This document shows, piece after piece, positions 56,606 to 64,000 of a stretch of DNA of 64,000 nt. Positions within the stretch are counted from its first letter, which is position 1. Every line of letters starts with the position of its first letter. Below the pieces are notes generated by a model that was not told the origin of the DNA, made no database searches, and was given only the letters and a program-made list of their open reading frames with translations. This DNA comes from Prochloraceae cyanobacterium PL24a_bin.78 (lineage in GTDB: Bacteria; Cyanobacteriota; Cyanobacteriia; Cyanobacteriales; JANQIW01): positions 34,797-98,796 of the forward strand of contig JANQIW010000119.1 in NCBI GenBank assembly GCA_028281945.1. Direction: 5' to 3'. The position numbers were made by a program, and so were the translations under genes.

Positions 56606-56963
56606 TGATCGTATAACCTAAATAAAATTATATTAACTGAAAGGATTTTAACTCAAAAATAATATATTAAGTCATCAATTTACGAAAATTTATATTGAAA
56701 CTTCATCAATTGAGAGAAAATTATCTGCTAAATTAGAGACAAAAATCCTTGTAACAAATAGTAAAGATAAAAATGTGACTTACCTATTTCTTAGATAAAG
56801 ATGGATAAAATCTGAATTATAATCTAGTATAGAAATTAACCAATTTTTCAACGAGAAAATAGAGAAAACCAACATCAACAAATAAGTTAATCTAAGAAAA
56901 ATCCACTAGATATTTGTTTGAAACCATAGCATTTAATAAAATCTAAAATACAAACTAAAAACA
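56606..56963. other. Divergent promoter region of the tpsB-tpsA pair
   Basis: This 358-base AT-rich spacer lies between head-to-head genes and must carry both promoters. No strong -35/-10 pair, repeat or RNA gene could be assigned by eye. Confidence 0.4.
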
Positions 56964-59900
56964 ATGAATAAACTCTTTAATCTTGGGATAAATCAGAAAA
57001 TTCTGAGGAAAGCTTGCATATTATTAGCTTCCTTTTCCCTAATAGGAGGGATAAAAAATCCATCACTAGCACAACAAATTATACCCAATGCCGATGGTAC
57101 CATGACAGTGGTAACTCAAGATGGCAATCGCTTTGATATTTCTGGAGGAAGTTTAAGTGGTGATGGTAGAAATCTCTTTCATAGCTTCCAAGAATTTGGT
57201 TTAAACGCCAATCAAATAGCAAACTTTCTCTCCAATCCTAATATTCAAAATATCTTAACTCGTGTCAATGGCGGTAATCCTTCAATAATCAACGGCTTGC
57301 TTCAAATAAGCGGAGGCAATTCTAATCTCTTCATACTAAATCCCAATGGTGTTATTTTTGGGCCAAATGCCAGTTTAAATATTCCCGGTGCCTTTACTGC
57401 CACCACAGCCACAGGTATTAGTTTCGGTGATGGAATTTTTAGTGCCTTTGGTGATAACAATTTTACCAGTTTAGTAGGTAATCCTAATGGCTTTATTTTT
57501 GACAGCTTATCTCCTGGAGTGATTATCAATGAAGCTGATTTAAGTGTCAATCCTGGTGAAAATATTTCCTTAATTGGTGGTACCGTTATTAATACTGGCA
57601 CCATCGAAACCCCAGGAGGAAGGATAACCATTGCCGCCATTCCCGACACCAATCGAGTGAGAATTTCTCAAGAAGGGCAAATTTTGAGTTTGGAATTGGA
57701 AATCACCCCTAATGAATCTTTAACTAGTTTGGATTTACCGAGATTATTGACAGGCGGAGAAAATTCAGAATCCACTTTGCAGGCTTCTACTGAGAGTAAC
57801 CTTTCTGGGTTGAATCTTGTTTCTGGGAATTTGGATGTTTCTGATTTCGCAATTGGTGGAGAAATTAATCTTTGGGGTGCCAGAGTAGGGGGGATTGATG
57901 CAAACCTTAATGCTACAGGGTTTAATGGCGGTGGTATCGTTTTAATTGGTGGTGATTTTCGAGGTGAAGGAATTGGTTTTAATGCTTTTACTACTTTAGT
58001 GAATAGTAATTCTATCATTAATGCCGATGCTTTAGAGAATGGCAATGGGGGTTTAGTTGTTCTTTGGGCAGATGGTAATACCATTTTTAATGGTTATATT
58101 ACTGCTCGTGGAGGAATAGATAATGGAAATGGAGGATTAGTTGAAGTATCTGGCAAGGAGAATTTGAGTTTCCAAGGAGAAATAAATGCTGACGGAAGAT
58201 CCCCTGGAAGTAATCCCGGTACCGTATTATTGGATCCTGAGAATATAATTATTGTGGATGTTGATAGTGCTTTAGATGATTCTGAGTTAGAAGATGGTGA
58301 AATTTTAGCAGGAGATAGCCCAGAATCCACATTTACTATTTCAGTCTTTGCCTTGGAAGCATTAACAGGAGATAATAATGTCATTTTGGAAGCTACCAAT
58401 GATATAACTATTGTGGATCTCAATACGGAATTAAGTAATGATAATATAACTTTTGCTACTGGAAGTGGAAGTATTACCTTTAATGCAGATGCCGATACAG
58501 ATGGTAATGGGGTTTTTCAAATGGAAGGTGCTAATGATACTATTATTGCGCCTGGCAGAAATCTTACTATACAGGGAGAATCTGTTATATTAGGGAATAT
58601 CGATCTTAGTATTAATCCAGATGATGTCGATAATTTAGCTGATAATGGAGGGAATTTAACCGTTAATCTTACCAGTCTTGATAGTAGTAATCCTGGAAAT
58701 ATCGAAATTAATGGGGGAATAATTGATACAAATGGTAGTCAAATTTTCAATGGGGATTTAGTTTTAAATACAAATACAGAATTTACAACAGGCGGGGGAT
58801 TTGAATCTCAAAATATTACAGGAGACGGAGTAGATTTAAACATCAATGGAAATTCCATTATCACAGAAGATATCAATCTTAGTAGTGGTATTGAAAGTCA
58901 AAGCGAAATTGTAAATGGTGGCAACTTGCTTATAGATGGAGAATCTATTATTACAGGAGATATTGATACCAGTAGCATAAGTGGAAATGGTGGCAATGTC
59001 ACTCTCGAATCCAGTCTTGAAAGTGAAAATTCTATCTCCACTGGAAATATCAATACTAATAGCCAAATTGGCAATAGTGGTGAAGTTGTTATTACAGGAG
59101 ATTCCATCTCTACAGGAGAAATTAATACCAGTAGTGATAGTGGTAATGGTGGTGAGGTAACCATAGAATCACCTCTAGAAACAGAAGATTTCATCTTTAC
59201 AGGAAATATAGACACCAGTAGTGAAAGTGGAAATGCAGGTAATGTCACTTTAGGATTACCTTCAGATAGCGAAATAATAAATCCAATCCCTGAAAATAAT
59301 ATACAAACAGGATTTATAAATTCTGTTGGTGGGGCAGGTGGTGGTGAAATTATTGTGATAACACCGGGATTTTTCCAAGTTATAGATAGTTTTCAATTTG
59401 CTGACTCATCCGTAAGTATCGCAAGTTTAATTACTGAAACAGAAGGTGGAATAACCATAACCCACGGAGGAAATGGAGAAACCGAATTTGAAGTAGGAAA
59501 TCCCATAATAAATGGGACAGAAGGTGAGATAATATCAGGAGATGAAACCATAATAGATGAAGCATTTCTCTTCACTCAAATTATTGGAAATATCTCAATT
59601 ATATCTGTAGATGCCCCAGTATCTCCACCAATAGATGTACCAGAATCATCACCCATAGATATTCTAGATGAAATTTCTAATCCCACAGATACCGAAGCAT
59701 CATCAGTAACCCCAATAGCAACAGGATTAGAAACCAGCTTTAATATTTCTAGTGTCTCACAAATCAGGAAAATTCTCACAACTATTCAAAAGGAATCAGG
59801 AGTAAAACCCGCCGTAGTATATGTGAGTTTTGCTCGAACAGGAATCGATCCAGAAGCAGAAATTATCCGTCAAGAAGCCCAATTAAGTCAAGAATACCGT

Positions 59901-60998
59901 AAATTTTTAACATTACCAAATGAAGAAGGACAATTAGCATTACCAATTCCGCCTTCAGATGACGATGAATTAGAACTAATCTTAGTAACACCAGATCAAG
60001 AAGAAGCTACTCGAATCAGAATCTCAGGAGTTACAAGAAAGGAAGTAGTGGAAGAAGCAAGAAATTTATATGTAGAAGTTAGCAACCTTGGGGATTTTCA
60101 GCCCCACTCTGAACAATTGTATGAATGGTTATTAGCAGAATTGGAAGTATCTCTCGAGGAAGCAGATATTAAAAATTTACTGTTTATCATGCCTCCAAAG
60201 CTAAGATTAATTCCTATTGCTGCTTTATATGACAAGAAAACAGATCAATTTTTTGCTCAAAAATATAGTACAGGTTTTGCTCCTTCTATTTCACTAATGG
60301 ATACTCGTTATCGAGATATTTCAAATTTTTCAGTATTAGCATTAGGTGCATCAACATTTGAAGAAAGTCAAAATCAAAGTAACTTACCTGCTGTACCAGT
60401 GGAGTTAGATTTGATTACCACTGAGTTAAGAAATGGAGAATCTCTTCTTAATGAAGAGTTTACTTATGAAAATTTTCTCGAAGCTCGTCAAGAAAATCCT
60501 TTCCCAATTATCCATTTAGCTACTCATGCAGATTTCCAAGAAGGAGATGCTAGTGATATTTATATTCAACTTTATGATAGTCGCTTACAGTTGAATCAAT
60601 TACGAGAGTTGGGCTTAAACCAGCCAACCGTTGAATTACTGGTGATTTCAGCCTGTCGATCGGCTTTTGGAGATGAGGAAGCAGAGTTAGGATTTGGAGG
60701 ATTAGCGGTGCAAGCTGGAGTAAAATCTGCTATAGCGTCACTGTGGTACGTGGGCGATACAGGAACCTTAGCATTAATGAATGGAATTTATACCCAACTC
60801 AATACAGCCAAAATTAAGGCAGAGGCTTTACGACAAGCACAAATCGATATGATTGAAGGTAATGTGACAAAAGTTGATGGCAAAATAATTACTTCACAAG
60901 GAGCGATCGATTTACCACCAGAAAGTGGGGCATTTGAAGAAGATTTATCTCATCCTTTTTATTGGGCACCTTTCACAATTATTGGTAGTCCGTGGTAA
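56964..60998 (+). CDS. TpsA-like exported protein (haemagglutinin N-domain) with C-terminal CHAT domain
   Basis: The 1344-residue protein has a signal peptide ending GIKNPSLAQQ and the TPS secretion domain (about 40-200) with SNLFILNPNGVIFGPNASLN and FTATTATGISFGDG. A long beta-helical region with N-x-GG and GNI-TSS repeats runs to about 880, followed by a Pro/Ser/Thr-rich linker. A CHAT domain begins near 960 with HLATHAD and LLVISACRSAFG as the His-Cys dyad, then AIASLWYVGDTGTLALM. The TPS domain is recognised by TpsB, whose gene is divergent and adjacent. It is thus predicted to place a caspase-like protease at the cell surface or in the medium. Confidence 0.88.
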   Translation: MNKLFNLGINQKILRKACILLASFSLIGGIKNPSLAQQIIPNADGTMTVVTQDGNRFDISGGSLSGDGRNLFHSFQEFGLNANQIANFLSNPNIQNILTRVNGGNPSIINGLLQISGGNSNLFILNPNGVIFGPNASLNIPGAFTATTATGISFGDGIFSAFGDNNFTSLVGNPNGFIFDSLSPGVIINEADLSVNPGENISLIGGTVINTGTIETPGGRITIAAIPDTNRVRISQEGQILSLELEITPNESLTSLDLPRLLTGGENSESTLQASTESNLSGLNLVSGNLDVSDFAIGGEINLWGARVGGIDANLNATGFNGGGIVLIGGDFRGEGIGFNAFTTLVNSNSIINADALENGNGGLVVLWADGNTIFNGYITARGGIDNGNGGLVEVSGKENLSFQGEINADGRSPGSNPGTVLLDPENIIIVDVDSALDDSELEDGEILAGDSPESTFTISVFALEALTGDNNVILEATNDITIVDLNTELSNDNITFATGSGSITFNADADTDGNGVFQMEGANDTIIAPGRNLTIQGESVILGNIDLSINPDDVDNLADNGGNLTVNLTSLDSSNPGNIEINGGIIDTNGSQIFNGDLVLNTNTEFTTGGGFESQNITGDGVDLNINGNSIITEDINLSSGIESQSEIVNGGNLLIDGESIITGDIDTSSISGNGGNVTLESSLESENSISTGNINTNSQIGNSGEVVITGDSISTGEINTSSDSGNGGEVTIESPLETEDFIFTGNIDTSSESGNAGNVTLGLPSDSEIINPIPENNIQTGFINSVGGAGGGEIIVITPGFFQVIDSFQFADSSVSIASLITETEGGITITHGGNGETEFEVGNPIINGTEGEIISGDETIIDEAFLFTQIIGNISIISVDAPVSPPIDVPESSPIDILDEISNPTDTEASSVTPIATGLETSFNISSVSQIRKILTTIQKESGVKPAVVYVSFARTGIDPEAEIIRQEAQLSQEYRKFLTLPNEEGQLALPIPPSDDDELELILVTPDQEEATRIRISGVTRKEVVEEARNLYVEVSNLGDFQPHSEQLYEWLLAELEVSLEEADIKNLLFIMPPKLRLIPIAALYDKKTDQFFAQKYSTGFAPSISLMDTRYRDISNFSVLALGASTFEESQNQSNLPAVPVELDLITTELRNGESLLNEEFTYENFLEARQENPFPIIHLATHADFQEGDASDIYIQLYDSRLQLNQLRELGLNQPTVELLVISACRSAFGDEEAELGFGGLAVQAGVKSAIASLWYVGDTGTLALMNGIYTQLNTAKIKAEALRQAQIDMIEGNVTKVDGKIITSQGAIDLPPESGAFEEDLSHPFYWAPFTIIGSPW

Positions 60999-61032
60999 TA
61001 TTTTTAGGAGTATATTAATAGAGTAAGGGTAG

Positions 61033-61205
61033 TTGATGGGGAGAATGGGAGAATGGGAGAGTGGGAGAATGGGAAAAGTGGGGAGAATGGGAAGAGTGGG
61101 GAGAATGGGAGGAATGGGAAGAATGGGGAGAATGGGAGGAATGGGGAGAATGGGGAGAATGGGAGATGGGGAAGACAAGGGAGACAAGGGAGACAAGGGA
61201 GAATG
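61033..61205 (+). repeat. G-rich tandem repeats
   Basis: GGGAGAAT octamers and GGGGAGAATGGGA units with small variations run over about 170 bases and end in three GGGAGACAA copies. GGG tracts are spaced by 4-6 bases, so the plus strand could form G-quadruplexes. The same type occurs inverted at 15590-15690. Open frames across it are low-complexity artefacts. The rest of the gap 60999-61313 holds nothing else. Confidence 0.85.
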
Positions 61206-61313
61206 GGTAGAGTATTACTGGAATAATTATTGTTTCCTAATACTCTATATATCTCTATATATTGCTTGAAATATTCCTTAAAAATTGAGCTTAAATCTCT
61301 TAAATCATATATT

Positions 61314-64000
61314 TTAAATTAAATTTGAGATATTAAAATCATTAGAAGGCAAGATAGAATCGAGATAATTCTCAATATCAGTAGAAGAAATCCGGTTAGC
61401 ATTATCACCAATCACTCCATCAACCAGAGAATCTCCCTCAAAACCAAATAAATATCGTAAAGCCAAAATACCATCAGTTAAAGCATCAGCCACCCCATTA
61501 TCATCAATATCTAAGATAGTATCCTCAGCATCTTCCAGAGAAGAATAAATTTCAGAAAGGCTGTAATTAGAATCATCCCCAACAACATCATTAAATAGAG
61601 AATCACCTTGGAAACCAAAAAGAAAACGCATAATCAAGATACCATCCGTAAGGGCATCAGGAGTATTATTACCATCCACATCTAAACTTACAAATTGGGG
61701 AGATAATTGATTATTGGGTATATCAAAAATTAAGTCGCTATTGGCAGCAAAACTAACATTACTATGTGCCTCCCCATCATCTACTAAAAATTCAAACAGG
61801 CGAGACTCCAAACTAGGATTCGTAGACGTATTATTGTATTCAACAGATTGTAACACTTGCTCATAATTAGCCACACTATCCACACCCGATAGAGAAAGAA
61901 TACCAGTAAGATTATCAAAACTGGAAGTAATATTACCTACAGGAGTAGCCGTTAAAAATTCTTCCCCAATATCTATGAAATTAGTAATAGAAACAGTGGC
62001 AGAAAAAATAGTATCAGAGTTTAAATCAGTGAGACTAAGATTATTACCATCCACAATGGAGGTAGGATTGCCAGTGAAATTAGTAGAGAAATCCATACCC
62101 AAAGCATTACCATTGAGATCTAATACCGGTGCCACATTGCCAAAAATCACATAACTTTCACCAGCATAATTATTGCCATTTGGATCAGCATCTTCAGCTC
62201 CAATAATAACATCGTCAATACCATCACCATTGAAATCTCCAGCATCACTTACTGAAATACCAGAATTATCAACAGCATCTATACCATTGATGACAAAACC
62301 ATTAATTCCATCCAAACTCGACAAATCTAAACTTTCTCCAAATCCATTAGCATTACCAAACACGACATAGGTTTCCCCCGCTGAAGGAATAATGACACCT
62401 GATGCACTAAGAATAGGATCCGCCTGTGGTGCACCAATGATAATATCGTCAAAGCCATCACCATTCAAATCACCAGCACTACTCACTGATGCACCAGCAA
62501 AATCACTACTATCAATGCCATTAATCACAAAACCATCACTTCCATCCAAACTAGATAAATCTAAACTTCCATCAAATCCATCAGGATTTCCAAAGATGAG
62601 ATAACTTTCTCCTGCGCCAATAACACCATTAGGATTTGCCTCTAGTGCACCAATGATAATGTCGTCCAAACCATCCCCATTAAAATCACCTGCACCACTT
62701 ACAGAATTACCTAAAAAATCACTACTATCAATGCCATTAATCACAAAACCATCACTTCCATCCAAATTCGATAAATCCAAACTTCCATCAAATCCATCAG
62801 GATTTCCAAAGACTAAATAGCTTTCTCCTACATTAAAACTTCCATTAGAATAAGAATTTGGAGCACCAAGGATAATATCGTCAAAACCATCCCCATTAAA
62901 ATCACCTGCATTACTGACTGAAGTACCCAAATTACCACCAGCATCAACGCCATTGATCACAAAACCATTAGTTCCATCCAAGCTTAATAAATCAAAACTT
63001 TCTTCAAATTCATCAAAATTACCAAAGATTACATAACTTTGTCCATTATTTGAGCCATTTTCTTCAGCAAATGGAGCACCAATAATAATATCATCAATGC
63101 CATCACCATTTATATCACCGTCACCACTTACTGAACCACCTAAATTGTCCCCTATATCAATACCATTAATCACAAATCCATTAGTTCCATCCAAACTCGA
63201 TAAATCAAAAATTGATTCAAATTCATTTTCACTACCAAAAATAATATAACTAATTCCTGCTAAAGAAGTCTCATTAGAATTAGCTAATGGATCTCCAATA
63301 ATAATATCGTCAAAACCATCACCATTTATATCACCAGCACCACTTACTGAATCACCTAAATCTAAATTAAAATCTAACCCACTAATGATAAAACCATTAC
63401 TGCCATTGAGAGAAGATAAATCTAAACTACCTTCAAATCCATTAGAGTTACCAAAAACTACATAACTAGCTCCTGTATACAAATCATTGGGATTAGCATT
63501 TGGAGCACCAATAATAATATCATCAAAACCATCACCATTTATATCACCAGCACCACTCACTGATGCACCAGAATTATCACCAAGATCGATACCATTAATC
63601 ACAAATCCATTACTACCATCCAGAGAAGATAATTCAATAATATCATTATTACTAATTGGTGTAGGATCAGTTAAAGGAATAATGGAAATAGTAAAATTTT
63701 GTTCTGCTGAAGTATCAATTCCCCCATTTTCCGTGCCACCATCATCAGATAAAGTGACGGTAACTGTTGCTTCTCCCGATATTTCTGCCACTTGATAAGT
63801 TAAAGTTCCCTGATCATCAATTTCCGGCAGGACTTCAAATATACTGTCATCGGAAATAGTCAAATTAAAAGTAAGATTTTGGTCTAATTCATCTAATCCT
63901 ACCCCTGGAGAAATCTCAGTGGCAAAATCAAAAATAGTCTGTAATGGTGAATCACCCTCTACAAATAATAAATCATCAGAAATAATAAAACTGGGAGCAT
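61314..64000 (-). CDS. FG-GAP repeat surface protein with dockerin-like tail (5' end outside window)
   Basis: The frame stays open to the right edge of the window (the first codons give APSFIISDDLLFVEGDSPLQ), so the true start is beyond it. The visible 895 residues begin with a cadherin-like segment (VTVTLSDDGGTENGGIDTS). Seven FG-GAP (integrin-alpha-like) repeats of about 63 residues follow, each with GDINGDGFDDIIIGAP, a calcium-binding DxNGDGxDD loop. A further beta domain comes next, and then two dockerin-like units (DIDDNGVADALTDGI, then LRYLFGF). It is probably a large calcium-stabilised adhesin of the cell surface, perhaps exported by a type I system. Confidence 0.85.
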   Translation of the reverse strand, partial: APSFIISDDLLFVEGDSPLQTIFDFATEISPGVGLDELDQNLTFNLTISDDSIFEVLPEIDDQGTLTYQVAEISGEATVTVTLSDDGGTENGGIDTSAEQNFTISIIPLTDPTPISNNDIIELSSLDGSNGFVINGIDLGDNSGASVSGAGDINGDGFDDIIIGAPNANPNDLYTGASYVVFGNSNGFEGSLDLSSLNGSNGFIISGLDFNLDLGDSVSGAGDINGDGFDDIIIGDPLANSNETSLAGISYIIFGSENEFESIFDLSSLDGTNGFVINGIDIGDNLGGSVSGDGDINGDGIDDIIIGAPFAEENGSNNGQSYVIFGNFDEFEESFDLLSLDGTNGFVINGVDAGGNLGTSVSNAGDFNGDGFDDIILGAPNSYSNGSFNVGESYLVFGNPDGFDGSLDLSNLDGSDGFVINGIDSSDFLGNSVSGAGDFNGDGLDDIIIGALEANPNGVIGAGESYLIFGNPDGFDGSLDLSSLDGSDGFVINGIDSSDFAGASVSSAGDLNGDGFDDIIIGAPQADPILSASGVIIPSAGETYVVFGNANGFGESLDLSSLDGINGFVINGIDAVDNSGISVSDAGDFNGDGIDDVIIGAEDADPNGNNYAGESYVIFGNVAPVLDLNGNALGMDFSTNFTGNPTSIVDGNNLSLTDLNSDTIFSATVSITNFIDIGEEFLTATPVGNITSSFDNLTGILSLSGVDSVANYEQVLQSVEYNNTSTNPSLESRLFEFLVDDGEAHSNVSFAANSDLIFDIPNNQLSPQFVSLDVDGNNTPDALTDGILIMRFLFGFQGDSLFNDVVGDDSNYSLSEIYSSLEDAEDTILDIDDNGVADALTDGILALRYLFGFEGDSLVDGVIGDNANRISSTDIENYLDSILPSNDFNISNLI

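Noticed and set aside
60945..61269. Open frames across the G-rich repeats
   Set aside because: Low-complexity translations of GGGAGAAT units; they overlap the 3' end of the CHAT gene.
1..64000. tRNA or rRNA genes
   Set aside because: No sequence with a TTCGA-type T-loop in a plausible cloverleaf context was found by eye; a covariance search would be decisive.

Overview
The window is AT-rich chromosomal DNA from a cyanobacterium, most likely a low-GC unicellular or colonial type of the Geminocystis/Cyanobacterium kind (genus is inference). The evidence is cyanobacterial-type SecD/SecF, PdhB, DnaK3 with a partner DnaJ, a CrtD-like carotenoid desaturase, YggT, ComFB, GerMN and DUF2993 proteins, CGATCG (HIP1-core) words scattered through the genes, and tandem GGGAGAAT/CCCACTCT-type intergenic repeats. 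No rRNA or tRNA gene was seen.

Layout. 1-6.9 kb: a beta-helix surface protein, a FutB-like iron permease, a glutathionyl-hydroquinone reductase-like protein, secF and secD. 7-14.3 kb: an accessory block between secD and pdhB. It holds a small membrane protein with an in-frame stop, a small DNA-binding-type protein, a TPR protein, and a cluster of three cyclodipeptide-synthase (CDPS) homologues. In this cluster a TerB-like domain is present once fused to a CDPS and once as a separate gene, and there is a decayed further copy. 14.3-25 kb: pdhB, dnaK3-dnaJ-agcS, a lone TnpB element, a DUF3754 protein and ribD. 25-34.5 kb: two paralogous beta-helix proteins with dockerin-like tails, a Ser/Thr kinase, a Uma2 protein and a TPR-CHAT protein. 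34.6-50 kb: a haem-c/HAMP sensor protein, crtD, yggT, GerMN and DUF2993 envelope proteins, a truncated orphan antitoxin, an FdhF/YdeP-type molybdoenzyme, an O-antigen-ligase-like protein and proS. 50-54.7 kb: comFB, an ATP-grasp/PLP-decarboxylase pair, cas6 and a six-repeat CRISPR array. 54.8-64 kb: a divergent two-partner secretion pair, whose exported partner ends in a CHAT protease domain, and a large FG-GAP protein that runs off the window.

How the genes fit together. Several loci concern the cell surface: beta-helix, FG-GAP and TpsA/TpsB proteins, and the polysaccharide ligase. Two unrelated proteins carry CHAT (caspase-like) domains. The most unusual locus is the TerB-CDPS cluster. Its members keep the serine, tyrosine and glutamate positions expected of enzymes that make cyclodipeptides from aminoacyl-tRNA, yet no standard cyclodipeptide tailoring gene lies nearby, and the TerB pairing suggests a stress or defence role (inference).

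Genome decay is visible throughout: a CDPS remnant, a frameshifted response-regulator receiver, a gene split by a repeat, two genes with an in-frame stop before a natural-looking end, and a dispersed intergenic repeat that repeatedly sits in or beside broken genes.
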